In this document: positions 42,015 through 49,965 of the stretch, one piece after another
Numbering within the stretch: position 1 is the stretch's first letter
How the letters are laid out: every line of letters begins with the position of its first letter
NCBI GenBank assembly: GCA_026707665.1
Contig: JAPOWK010000050.1
Location: 1 to 64,000 of the forward strand
Reading direction: 5' to 3'
Length of the DNA: 64,000 bases
From: Chloroflexota bacterium
GTDB taxonomy: Bacteria > Chloroflexota > Anaerolineae > Aggregatilineales > Phototrophicaceae
Notes under the pieces: model-generated
Told to the model about the DNA's origin: nothing
Seen by the model: the letters and a program-made list of their open reading frames with translations, nothing else
Databases searched by the model: none
Made by a program: the position numbers and the translations under genes

Positions 42015-42344
42015 TATTTCATGACGCAGCAGGGCGATCTGTTGCGCGGCTTCTTTGCTCTCGCGCGTGAGCCGGGTGATGACGGTGGAAAAATAGAGCT
42101 GAATGAAAAGCAGAAACAAGGCGGCCAGCAGGAAGAGCAGATTCGGCGGATGGTGTATGTTGACTAGTGCCGCCAGGCTGTGGAGGAGATCGCGCCAGGC
42201 GCCAACCACCAGCATCACCAGCGCCGTGCCCAGCCAGAGCAGCGAATACTCTTCGCTCAGGTGCCGCCGCCGGACGAGCTCCAGCACAACCAGCAAGGCG
42301 ATAATTGAGGCGCCCACCATGAAGATTGTCGAGCGATCAATCAT
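41964..42344 (-). CDS. DUF2304 membrane protein
   Basis: A 126-residue protein with three hydrophobic segments (IFMVGASIIALLVVLELVRR, LLWLGTALVMLVVGAW, LLFLLAALFLLFIQLYFSTV). A C-terminal helical tail with heptad-like spacing follows (RESKEAAQQIALLRHEISQL). This is the DUF2304 pattern, often found near GT2 glycosyltransferases. The ATG at 42344 has GAGGAG 8 bases upstream. Function is unknown. The coding region overlaps the 3' end of the rhomboid gene on the other strand by 51 bases. Confidence 0.78.
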   Translation of the reverse strand: MIDRSTIFMVGASIIALLVVLELVRRRHLSEEYSLLWLGTALVMLVVGAWRDLLHSLAALVNIHHPPNLLFLLAALFLLFIQLYFSTVITRLTRESKEAAQQIALLRHEISQLRGKQIDREDDNAD

Positions 42345-42427
42345 ATTACTTCTCCTCGATAGCCCATTATTCATACAGCCGGCGGAGACCAAGTCCCTCC
42401 CTAAAATAGCATGGATTCTCATTGAGC

Positions 42428-43276
42428 ATGCCGCCGCCCCTGCTTGAACTGGCCGGCGAATCAAGCGCGCCGCTGCTGCATTTGGCGCCCGCCAATGGAT
42501 TCCCGCCGCGGACTTACCTGCCGCTGCTGAGAGAGCTGAGCGGCTTTCACTCCGTCTGTCTGCCGCCGCGCGCCCTATGGGGCGATCACGGGCCACCATC
42601 GGAATATCGCGATTGGAATGCCGACGCCGATGACTTGCTCGCGGGCTTCGTGGCGCATGATCTGCGGGAAGTGGTCGCCCTGGGGCATTCGCTCGGCGGT
42701 GTCGTTTCCATGCTGGCGCTGCTGAAGGCGCCCGAGCGCTTCAAAGCCTTGATCATGCTCGACCCGCCGATTCTGCTGCCTGACATGCTCGCGATGATAC
42801 GCGCGGCTTGGGAGGGAGGTTACATAGATCAGATGCCGCTGGTTCAAGGGGCGCTCCGCCGGCGCCAGGTCTTCGCTAGCCGTGAAGAGGCTTTCGAGCG
42901 CTTCCGCCAGAAACCGCTCTTCGCCGACTGGTCCGACGAATCGCTTTGGCTGTACATCGAGCATGGCACGAGAAAGCGCCCAAATGAAGGCGAATACGAA
43001 TTGCTGTGGTCAACCGACTGGGAGGCGCATTATTTTTCAACTGTCTATCTGCAAATCTGGGAGGACTTGCCCAAATTGACGAAGTCACCACCGGCGCTGC
43101 TCGTTCGCGGCGGCGAAAGCGACACGCTCGGGGCAGCGGCGTACGAGCGCATTCAGTCACTGGCGCCGGCGCTGGATGGCATCGAGTTGGCCGGGCAGGG
43201 GCATTTGTTTCCGCTGGCGGCCCCGGAAGCGACTTCGCGCTTGATCATAGATTGGTTGGCTTCGAAGGGGCTGTAG
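42428..43276 (+). CDS. Alpha/beta hydrolase
   Basis: A 282-residue alpha/beta hydrolase of the esterase/lipase group. The nucleophile is S88 in GHSLGG, and the oxyanion region is APANGFPPRTY near 20-30. The catalytic His is probably in AGQGHLFPL near the C-terminus, with the acid in the preceding segment (LVRGGESDTL). The ATG at 42428 is preferred to a TTG 6 bases upstream. No signal peptide is seen. The substrate is unknown. Confidence 0.85.
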   Translation: MPPPLLELAGESSAPLLHLAPANGFPPRTYLPLLRELSGFHSVCLPPRALWGDHGPPSEYRDWNADADDLLAGFVAHDLREVVALGHSLGGVVSMLALLKAPERFKALIMLDPPILLPDMLAMIRAAWEGGYIDQMPLVQGALRRRQVFASREEAFERFRQKPLFADWSDESLWLYIEHGTRKRPNEGEYELLWSTDWEAHYFSTVYLQIWEDLPKLTKSPPALLVRGGESDTLGAAAYERIQSLAPALDGIELAGQGHLFPLAAPEATSRLIIDWLASKGL

Positions 43277-43597
43277 GCGGTCGGTGTCGGTGCGCTTTAC
43301 GCGTTCATCTACCCCATCCCCCCAACCCCCTTCCCCAGCCAGCTAGGGAAGGGGGAGCACACTCGCCGCGAACATGGTGGCATGATTCTCGCGCGGATTC
43401 CGGAACCAGATTGCCCAAACCCGCCGTCAAGTCACCCTTCCCCGGTTTACTGGGGAAGGGCTGGGGATGGGGTTATACCGCGCTGGAAGCCGGCAAATTG
43501 AAGTAGCGGACAAGCCTTATAAGCGCTGGCACTGCCCAGCCTATTGCGTAGCATACGATCTCACAGTGTCTTGACGGGCCTAGAACTCAGTTGATTC
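43277..43597. other. Gene-free region with inverted-ended element
   Basis: About 320 bases between the hydrolase and the tRNA-Phe promoter. It holds the third copy of the inverted-ended element (43310-43474) and the tail GCGGACAAGCCTTATAAG, similar to the sequence beside copies 1 and 2. Nothing else is recognisable. Confidence 0.7.
43310..43474 (+). repeat. Inverted-ended element, copy 3 (165 bp)
   Basis: TACCCCATCCCC at the left and GGGGATGGGGTTA at the right, same orientation as copy 1. Inner arms GGGAAGGGGGAGCAC and GTCACCCTTCCCC are conserved. The 21-base nested segment of copies 1 and 2 is missing: CCCCTTCC joins directly to CCAGCCAGCTAGGG. Confidence 0.8.
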
Positions 43598-43626
43598 TTG
43601 ACATCCGCTGTTGGCCGCTCTACACT
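43598..43626 (+). promoter_or_regulatory. Promoter of the tRNA-Phe gene
   Basis: A perfect TTGACA at 43598-43603, a 17-base spacer and TACACT at 43621-43626. Transcription would begin only a few bases before the tRNA. Confidence 0.8.
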
Positions 43627-43638
43627 CCCTATCCCTAT

Positions 43639-43711
43639 GCCAAGGTAGCTCAGTTGGTAGAGCGTCGCACTGAAAATGCGGGTGTCCCCAGTTCAAGTCT
43701 GGGCCTTGGCA
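43639..43711 (+). tRNA. tRNA-Phe (GAA anticodon)
   Basis: The acceptor stem GCCAAGG pairs with CCTTGGC. The D stem is GCTC/GAGC and the anticodon loop CTGAAAA has GAA at 43672-43674. The T arm is CCCAG-TTCAAGT-CTGGG with discriminator A. CCA is not encoded. Confidence 0.95.
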
Positions 43712-43714
43712 CTG

Positions 43715-43745
43715 AAAAGACTCACCAGGCCGGCGGGTCTTTTTC
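43715..43745 (+). terminator. Intrinsic terminator after tRNA-Phe
   Basis: AAAAGACTC pairs with GGGTCTTTT (one T-G pair) around a GC-rich loop, ending in a run of five T. It starts 4 bases after the tRNA. Confidence 0.75.
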
Positions 43746-43824
43746 GTTTCGCAACTGGCAACAGTCTTACCTCGCTTGCATTCCGCTGGTAGTATGACGC
43801 GGATACGCCAGCGACTGGCTTGCC

Positions 43825-45009
43825 ATGAAGACCGTCCTGCTCATATCACGCTGCCCGCCATATCCGATCCATCTTGGAGACCGCCTGATCATCTGGCATT
43901 TGGCGCGTGAATTGTCGCAGCGCGGCTATACGATCGACCTGCTTGCGCTCTATGATCGCGCCGACGATCCCTCGCTGGTCGCTACATATGGGTCATTCTT
44001 CCGTCACATCGAAATCATACCGGAAGCCAGGCGCGGCGCAGGCGACTATATGCGCCGGATCTTGCTGCCGACGGCACGCTTCCCCACCACCGCGGAAGCC
44101 AGCTTTTGCCCGGCGCTATGGCGAATGATAGACCAATATCTTAGCAGCCATGACTACGACTTGGTCCACTGCTTCGGCGCCGTCAGCGTTTATGAGTTTC
44201 ACTCGCTCTTCGCCCGGCTGCCGAATGTGATCACGCCTTACGAATCTCACGCGCTCTATCTTAAATCGGCCGCCCGCCAGGGTCAGCTGCGCGCGCGGCT
44301 GCGGCTGCCAATCGCGCGGCGTTTCGAAAGCTTTATGTTCACGCCCTATGATCGGACCGTGGTCATATCCGCCGCCGACCGAGAGACCCTGCGCCAGTTG
44401 CAGCCGGCGCTGAAGATTGAGGTCATCGCGAACGGCATTGAGCTTGAGCGCTTTCAGCCCCGCCATAGAGGGCGCGACGCGGTAACGCTGCTCTTCGTCG
44501 GGAATTACGAATACGGGCCAAACCAGGACGCCGTCCGCGTATTGGTCGAGCAAGTGCTGCCACAGCTGCGTGAGGCGCTGCCACAAGCGCGGCTGCAATT
44601 GGTGGGGCTGAATCCGCCGGATTGGATGCGCGCGCTGGCGAATGACCACATTGAAGTCACCGGATCAGTGCCCGATGTAAAGCCATACCTGGCGCGGGCG
44701 ACCGTCTTCGTCTGCCCGCTGCGGATCGGCGCCGGACTTAAGAACAAGGTGCTCGAGGCGCTGGCAATGGGCATTCCCGTAGTGGCGACGCCGCTCAGCG
44801 TCGACGGCATCCGAGTTCAACATGGCGAATCCGCAATTATTGCGCCGGTCGACCGCATCGCTGAGGAGACCCTTCGCCTGCTGCGAGACGAGGATCTACG
44901 CGAACGCATATCACGGAACGGAAGGGCGCTAATCGAAGCCGAATATAGCTGGCGACGGACGGCTGACAGCTACGAACGGCTCTATGCTGAGATCGGCGCC
45001 CTCAGATGA
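43825..45009 (+). CDS. GT4-family glycosyltransferase
   Basis: A 394-residue GT-B glycosyltransferase. The N-terminal domain starts MKTVLLISRCPPYPIHLGDR, as in the sugar transferases of exopolysaccharide clusters. The C-terminal donor domain has FVGNYEYGPNQDAVRVLVEQ, GSVPDVKPYLARATVFVCPL, and RIGAGLKNKVLEALAMGIPV with the second Glu of the EX7E region. It is probably cytoplasmic or membrane-peripheral, acting on a lipid-linked or surface glycan. It stands alone and overlaps the convergent GH172 gene by 8 bases at the 3' end. Confidence 0.87.
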   Translation: MKTVLLISRCPPYPIHLGDRLIIWHLARELSQRGYTIDLLALYDRADDPSLVATYGSFFRHIEIIPEARRGAGDYMRRILLPTARFPTTAEASFCPALWRMIDQYLSSHDYDLVHCFGAVSVYEFHSLFARLPNVITPYESHALYLKSAARQGQLRARLRLPIARRFESFMFTPYDRTVVISAADRETLRQLQPALKIEVIANGIELERFQPRHRGRDAVTLLFVGNYEYGPNQDAVRVLVEQVLPQLREALPQARLQLVGLNPPDWMRALANDHIEVTGSVPDVKPYLARATVFVCPLRIGAGLKNKVLEALAMGIPVVATPLSVDGIRVQHGESAIIAPVDRIAEETLRLLRDEDLRERISRNGRALIEAEYSWRRTADSYERLYAEIGALR

Positions 45010-46087
45010 CCTGCAGTTGGTCGCGCTCGGGCAACGGCGGGAAGGGAGCGGCCGGCAGCGTCTGATACCAATAAGCCACCGAAGCGATGTCATCCTGCAA
45101 GGGCAAATAGCGCCGATTATAGCCCCAGCCCAGTGCCTGCATGGTGACGCGCAAGTCGGTCTCGAAGCGGACCGGATCCATGATGTGCCAGCGGTACATG
45201 CCCATGCGGAGTTGTGAACGATAATCGGTATCGGGGCGAATCACCTGATGAAAGCCGGCGTAGGGCGTGGTAAAGGTGATATAGCCTTGGTCGTGGCGTG
45301 GGCTGGGATCGAAATTGTAGGAGCCGCAGAAATAGTCTTCGGTGCCGGTGCCGCAGATCGTCGGATATGTATCGCCGTCCATAAAGAATTTGATCTCGCC
45401 TTCGCCCCACCAGCCGTTATTGTTTGACCCCCAAGCCATATAAGTGCCGACATAATGCCCGCGCCCCTGGATGCCATCAACGATGGTGTAGACGTCTTTG
45501 TAAGGCAGCGGGTTCGTGCGGCGAAATTGGGCGTGAAAATAGGCGGCGTCGGCCGGCACATCGGTCAGCGTGTAATTGACCTGGTAATAGAGTGTCATCT
45601 CTTCTTCGGCGATATTGCTCATGGTGATGCGGCAGCGCTGGCGAAAAGGCATCTCCCAGTAGGAATTGAAGGCGCTGCCCGGGTTGACGCAGATCGGCAG
45701 CGAGGTCAACTGCGCGTATTCGCCCCAGCCGACGCCGAAGAAGTCACCCACCGGGCATTCGACCGCGGGCTGCTCGCTCCCGTCCCAATAGATGCGCAGG
45801 ATGGAGAAGCGCCAATTGCCGGTCGGCGTCAGCCAAATTTGCTGGATGGCGCCAGGACCTTCAATATCGGCGACGGTGAAAGTCTCGCCGGCGGCGATGC
45901 GCACCGATGGCGATACCTTCCAGCCTCGACCGAGGTCGCGCGCCGGAACGCTGCCGGTGCCTTCCTCGGCCATGCCACCAGCGCCTTTCGCGCCATCGAA
46001 ATTCTCGGCGCTGATCGAACGCGATTTGGCGTCTGACAAGCGCGACAAGTTGCCCAGATGCATGCCCAATCCGTTGAAACTGTTCAT
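45002..46087 (-). CDS. GH172 (DUF2961) family glycoside hydrolase
   Basis: A 361-residue protein of the DUF2961/GH172 family, which includes fructofuranosidases and arabinofuranosidases acting on alpha-linked furanosides. The family signature is present: GWWGEGEIKFFMDGD with E229 and E231, followed by CGTGTEDYFCGSYNF with E250, which lies where the catalytic glutamates are found. FFGVGWGEYAQLTSLP and NSYWEMPFRQ belong to the double jelly-roll core. The length is at the shorter end of the family. No signal peptide is seen, so it is likely cytoplasmic. The exact sugar is not predictable. Confidence 0.87.
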   Translation of the reverse strand: MNSFNGLGMHLGNLSRLSDAKSRSISAENFDGAKGAGGMAEEGTGSVPARDLGRGWKVSPSVRIAAGETFTVADIEGPGAIQQIWLTPTGNWRFSILRIYWDGSEQPAVECPVGDFFGVGWGEYAQLTSLPICVNPGSAFNSYWEMPFRQRCRITMSNIAEEEMTLYYQVNYTLTDVPADAAYFHAQFRRTNPLPYKDVYTIVDGIQGRGHYVGTYMAWGSNNNGWWGEGEIKFFMDGDTYPTICGTGTEDYFCGSYNFDPSPRHDQGYITFTTPYAGFHQVIRPDTDYRSQLRMGMYRWHIMDPVRFETDLRVTMQALGWGYNRRYLPLQDDIASVAYWYQTLPAAPFPPLPERDQLQVI

Positions 46088-46132
46088 TTGTTCATCCTTG
46101 AATAACTTATCTCGAGTTTCTGATTGTCGTAT

Positions 46133-46160
46133 GCGGGCGACCTACTAGGTCGCCCCTACA
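46133..46160 (-). repeat. Short palindromic repeat, minus orientation
   Basis: On the minus strand this reads TGTAGGGGCGACC, loop TAGTA, GGTCGCCCGC, with a perfect stem. It lies upstream of the GH172 gene. Confidence 0.85.
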
Positions 46161-46210
46161 GAATTTGATATGCGGTGCATAGGATCGGTATGTTGTTTCA
46201 ATTTTCACAT

Positions 46211-46780
46211 TCATTGGTCGGCGCTGGAAGCCGCCAGATTATCGAAGTGCAGCTGGAATACGTCGCAGACATCCGGGTGTGAGCCGGCGTATAAGTAGCT
46301 GATGCCGTCGCCTTCATAGGTCAGGCTGCCGGCGCTGGCGCAGGGCTCGATCGCAAAGCTCTGCGCGCTTGCCGATTCTTCTTGCCCGCCAAGGGCGCAG
46401 TTGACCAGCTCCTGATTGACGCGCGACTGATTGATGACCAGCGCCGCTCCGACCCTGGGCGCGGTCAACGTTGATTCGCTTTGCTGATACCAGCGCGCGG
46501 CCAAAGCGCCTCGGTCCTGGAAGCACTGCAGAATCTGTTCCGCCTTGGCAACGACGGCAGTTAAGCCCAATTGACCGCCCATAAGCGCCGCGCCACCAAC
46601 CGCGGCAAAGGCGCCGTCGACCGTGGCGTCGATATCGGATGCCGTGTAATCGGCCAGATTCGGGAGGAGCCGCTGCGCCGACTTGGCATCGTCCGCTGCG
46701 TTGCCGGTATCGCCGCATGCGGAGAGCAGCGTCAGCAACAGAGCCAGCGACGCGAGGGCGCGCAATTGCCTCAAAGTCAT
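46211..46780 (-). CDS. Putative lipoprotein
   Basis: A 189-residue protein with a signal peptide and lipobox LSAC (C22), so it is probably lipid-anchored outside the membrane. The mature part has six further Cys residues (for example QCFQDRG, NCALGG, EPCASAG, DVCDVF) that may form disulfides. The family is not recognised. The genes on either side, the GH172 gene and the FAH-family gene, give no clear functional context. Confidence 0.7.
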   Translation of the reverse strand: MTLRQLRALASLALLLTLLSACGDTGNAADDAKSAQRLLPNLADYTASDIDATVDGAFAAVGGAALMGGQLGLTAVVAKAEQILQCFQDRGALAARWYQQSESTLTAPRVGAALVINQSRVNQELVNCALGGQEESASAQSFAIEPCASAGSLTYEGDGISYLYAGSHPDVCDVFQLHFDNLAASSADQ

Positions 46781-46956
46781 TCTCCTGAATCGGTGTATAC
46801 GAATCCAGGAAGCATTTTATCAGAGATTGAGTAAAGCCGTGTTCGCCGCCAACGGCAATCGAAATTGGCGCCTTGATTCCGCCTGCCGCTTCTGGTGATA
46901 CCGCATCCATTTTGCTAGACTAGCGCGAATCGAGACGAGATGGCGAAGGGAAGCGC

Positions 46957-47769
46957 ATGAAACTGCTGCGATATGGATTAGGAAACGAAACTTATACGGG
47001 CATCTTGACAGGCGACGAAATCATGCGGCTGGGCGTCGAGCACATCGCCGAACTGATGGGCGCGGATCCGGCTTTTGTGGAAACGGGCATCATCGACAAG
47101 CTGGCTGATGCGCGCGTCCTGGCGCCGCTGCAGCCGGGCAAGATCCTCGCCATCGGCCGCAACTATGCCGAGCACGCGCGCGAGCTGGGCAACGAAGCGC
47201 CGGCCGAGCCGCTGGTCTTCGCCGTCATGCCCAGCGCGGTCATCGGTGATGGCGCCGTGATCGAGTGGGAAGCGCACATGACGGCGCAGGTGGATTGGGA
47301 AGGCGAGTTGGCCGTCATCATCGGGGCGACCGCGCGCAAAGTATCGCCGGATGTGGCGCTGGATACCGTCTTCGGTTACACCATCGCCAACGATGTCTCG
47401 GCGCGCGATTTGCAAGCGCGGGACAAACAATGGACGCGGGCGAAGGGGCTGGACACCTTTTGCCCGCTCGGTCCGGTCATCGTCACCGCCGATGAAATCC
47501 CCGACCCGCAAAAGCTGCGCATCGTGACGACCGTCGATGGCGTCGAGAAGCAGCACGGCTCGACCGCCGACATGATATTTGATGTGCGCACCCTGATCGC
47601 CCATCTCTCGCGCGCTTTCACGCTGCACCCGGGCGATATCATCTTGACCGGCACTCCCGCTGGCGTCGGCAAGGGGCAGAGTCCGCCGCAATTTCTGACG
47701 GACGGCAGCGTCGTCAGCGTGGAGATCGAGGGGATTGGCAAATTGACCAATTCATGCCGGGTCCTCTAG
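46957..47769 (+). CDS. Fumarylacetoacetate hydrolase (FAH) family protein
   Basis: A 270-residue metal-dependent enzyme of the FAH superfamily, which hydrolyses or decarboxylates acylpyruvate-like compounds. GRNYAEHARELG at 67-78 is the family start, and the metal ligands are probably E115 and E117 (DWEGELAVIIG) and D146 (NDVSARDLQ). LTGTPAGVGKG near 231-241 is typical. The short N-terminal domain suggests a catechol-pathway or acylpyruvase-like hydrolase rather than a full FAH. It is cytoplasmic. The following REP-like and CACAGAGG repeats separate it from the next genes. Confidence 0.88.
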   Translation: MKLLRYGLGNETYTGILTGDEIMRLGVEHIAELMGADPAFVETGIIDKLADARVLAPLQPGKILAIGRNYAEHARELGNEAPAEPLVFAVMPSAVIGDGAVIEWEAHMTAQVDWEGELAVIIGATARKVSPDVALDTVFGYTIANDVSARDLQARDKQWTRAKGLDTFCPLGPVIVTADEIPDPQKLRIVTTVDGVEKQHGSTADMIFDVRTLIAHLSRAFTLHPGDIILTGTPAGVGKGQSPPQFLTDGSVVSVEIEGIGKLTNSCRVL

Positions 47770-47786
47770 TGAGACTCTCAAATCTT

Positions 47787-47828
47787 TACCACCGAGGACA
47801 CAGAGGAATCACAGAGGGCACAGAGGAA
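47787..47828 (+). repeat. CACAGAGG-type repeat
   Basis: TACCACCGAGGACACAGAGG, then AATCACAGAGGGCACAGAGG. This is the clearest member: three CACAGAGG units spaced about 10-12 bases apart. Confidence 0.7.
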
Positions 47829-47871
47829 TTTTAGGGGATACTTTGTAGGTCGACCGTCGTAGTCTATACCA

Positions 47872-47880
47872 TGCTATAAT
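47872..47880 (+). promoter_or_regulatory. Extended -10 element
   Basis: TGCTATAAT, an extended -10, with transcription expected near 47887, about 28 bases before the small gene at 47915. No good -35 is present, as is allowed with an extended -10. Confidence 0.5.
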
Positions 47881-47914
47881 CACTGAAGTTTGAGCAATCA
47901 AAGTAGGTTGCGCA

Positions 47915-48064
47915 ATGAAAGCCGAACCTTCGCCCATAGCCACCAGTGACGATGTTAGACGCCAAACGCGCATCATTGTCTGTTGGTGGATCGCGACCCA
48001 GATTATTTTCGCGCTTGTGATTCTGGCGCTTTTCGGCGGCTTGTTCGCAAAATTGATGCGCTAG
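47915..48064 (+). CDS. Small single-pass membrane protein (49 aa)
   Basis: MKAEPSPIATSDDVRRQTR, a charged start, then the hydrophobic stretch IIVCWWIATQIIFALVILAL, then FGGLFAKLMR with basic residues. This is a short cytoplasmic segment followed by one membrane helix of about 23 residues. No family is recognised. It is supported by an extended -10 about 35 bases upstream, good composition and a stop 3 bases before a palindromic repeat. A cofactor or small subunit of a membrane complex is possible. Confidence 0.55.
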   Translation: MKAEPSPIATSDDVRRQTRIIVCWWIATQIIFALVILALFGGLFAKLMR

Positions 48065-48066
48065 GT

Positions 48067-48094
48067 ACGGGCGAGTCACCGCCTCGCCCCTACA
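48067..48094 (-). repeat. Short palindromic repeat, minus orientation
   Basis: On the minus strand this reads TGTAGGGGCGAGG, loop, ACTCGCCCGT, one mismatch in the stem. It is between the small membrane protein gene and the ManD-like gene. Confidence 0.8.
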
Positions 48095-48121
48095 CACTGC
48101 TCTCCGTGGTTTTATCGCCCA

Positions 48122-49327
48122 ATGCCAAATCCAATCATTATCGACGATGTCAAAGTCATCCTGACCCAGCCGGGCAAATCGCGCCTTTGCATCGTCAAGG
48201 TCATCACCTCCGAGCCGGGGCTGTATGGCTTGGGCTGCGCCACCTTCACCCAGCGCATATTCGCCGTGGCGACCGCGATCGAGCGCCATCTCAAACCCTT
48301 CCTGTTGGGGCGCGATGTCGACCGCATCGAAGAAATCTGGAATATGTCGATGGTGCACGGCTATTGGCGCAATGGGCCGGTGCTGAACAACGCCGTCTCG
48401 GGCGTCGACCAGGCGCTTTGGGATATCAAGGGCAAGCGCGCTGGCATGTCGGTCTGTGATCTGCTGGGCGGGAAATCGCGCGAGGCCGCCCATGTTTACG
48501 TGCACGCGGACGGGCGCGATAAGCAGGAAGTTGCCGAGAATGTACGCGCATTCATGGAGCGGGGCTTCCGCTATGTTCGCGTGCAGATGGGCGGCTATGG
48601 CGGGCAGGGAAGCCCGATGGTCAAGCCGAACAAAGCCCCGGCCGGCGCCTATTACGACCCGCGCGATTACTGCCGGCGCATGCTCGACATGATCGCCTAT
48701 GTGCGGGGGCAGGTCGGCGAGCGAGTCGAGCTATTGCACGATATCCACGAACGGCTTGTCCCGATTCACGCCGTGGAATTCGCCAAAGACGTCGAGCGAT
48801 TCAAGCTCTTTTTCCTCGAAGACGCGCTGGCGCCCGAGGACATCGCCTGGTTTCGCCACATCCGGGCACAATGCGCGACGCCGCTGGCCATGGGCGAGCT
48901 CTTCAACAATCCGCATGAGTGGCAGCTGCTGATTCAAGAACGCTTGATCGATTTCATCCGTATGCACATCAGTCAGATGGGCGGGATCACGCCGGCGCGC
49001 AATGTCGCTGTCTTTGCCGATATGTACGGCATTCGCACGGCCTGGCATGGTCCGAGCGATACATCGCCCGTGGGGCAGGCCGCCAATTTGCAACTGGACC
49101 TCTGGCATCCCAACTTCGGGGTGCAGGAGTGGTATCGCCCGTCCGAGCTGGATTACGAGATTTTTCCTGGTCTGCCGGTCGTCGAAGGCGGCTATCTCTA
49201 TCCCAATAATCAACCTGGACTGGGCATCGACATCAATGAGGAGCTGGCGGCGAAGTACCCGCCCCAGGATATCGTCGAGGAGTGGACGCAAACGCGCCTT
49301 CCCGATGGAAGTCCGGCGCGGCCCTGA
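48122..49327 (+). CDS. Mandelate racemase/enolase superfamily dehydratase (ManD/RspA-like)
   Basis: A 401-residue enolase-superfamily sugar-acid dehydratase of the D-mannonate dehydratase (ManD/RspA) group. Metal ligands are D207, E233 and E259, each offset by the same three residues from the positions known for ManD (210, 236, 262). H209 in HDIHERL is the expected general base. The long loop YGGQGSPMVKPNKAPAGAYY matches the family lid. ManD members vary from good mannonate dehydratases to very weak ones, so the activity level is uncertain. It may feed sugar acids to central metabolism. It is cytoplasmic. Confidence 0.9.
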   Translation: MPNPIIIDDVKVILTQPGKSRLCIVKVITSEPGLYGLGCATFTQRIFAVATAIERHLKPFLLGRDVDRIEEIWNMSMVHGYWRNGPVLNNAVSGVDQALWDIKGKRAGMSVCDLLGGKSREAAHVYVHADGRDKQEVAENVRAFMERGFRYVRVQMGGYGGQGSPMVKPNKAPAGAYYDPRDYCRRMLDMIAYVRGQVGERVELLHDIHERLVPIHAVEFAKDVERFKLFFLEDALAPEDIAWFRHIRAQCATPLAMGELFNNPHEWQLLIQERLIDFIRMHISQMGGITPARNVAVFADMYGIRTAWHGPSDTSPVGQAANLQLDLWHPNFGVQEWYRPSELDYEIFPGLPVVEGGYLYPNNQPGLGIDINEELAAKYPPQDIVEEWTQTRLPDGSPARP

Positions 49328-49392
49328 GCCAAATTGATGACATTTCGCATGTCGCGGACTATAATGGCGATGAGAAAGGGAGGAGTTGGGAC

Positions 49393-49965
49393 ATGGCTAT
49401 CAATCGGTCTCCCGTCATGACTGTCGAAGACTATTTTGAATGGGAATTGAAGCAGGAGCGCAAGCACGAATACATTGACGGAGTCGTCATCGAGATGCCT
49501 GGAGTCAGCAACAAGCACAGTCTAATCACTACGAACCTGATTTATCTCTTTGTCGCAGCACTGGACCGAGCGCGATATACAATGCACATGTCTGAACTAC
49601 GTGTTCAGATTAGCCCGACTCGCTACGTATATCCCGACTTATCACTTGTGCGAGGCGCATCCAATTTTGCCGACCCAGGCGAATACAACTTGATGAATCC
49701 GGTCTTCGTCGTCGAAGTAACATCGCCGACGAGCGAAGATCGTGACCGACTGGAAAAACTCGAATACTATTACGAAGTGCCGTCGATCGAAGCCTATCTT
49801 GTCGTTGACCAGCATCGCGTCTATGCAGAGTTGTACACGCGGGGACAGGCCGGCTGGCAGCGGCAAGCCTTCACCGAGCTGGATGATGTAATTTCGCTGG
49901 CGATGCTAGACTGTGAATTGGAACTCGACCAAGTCTATCTCGGTATCGCTTTCGACGAGACCTAG
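49393..49965 (+). CDS. Uma2-family (DUF820) endonuclease-like protein
   Basis: A 190-residue member of the Uma2/DUF820 family with a PD-(D/E)xK nuclease fold. The motif residues are D82 in YVYPDLSLVRG, E108 in FVVEVTSPTS and Lys in DRLEKLEYY, ahead of SIEAYLVVD. The ATG at 49393 has GGAGG nearby, and a TATAAT at 49360 may be the -10. The family is common in cyanobacteria and Chloroflexota and often multi-copy, with no established role. Its stop overlaps the convergent dehydrogenase stop by a few bases. Confidence 0.85.
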   Translation: MAINRSPVMTVEDYFEWELKQERKHEYIDGVVIEMPGVSNKHSLITTNLIYLFVAALDRARYTMHMSELRVQISPTRYVYPDLSLVRGASNFADPGEYNLMNPVFVVEVTSPTSEDRDRLEKLEYYYEVPSIEAYLVVDQHRVYAELYTRGQAGWQRQAFTELDDVISLAMLDCELELDQVYLGIAFDET

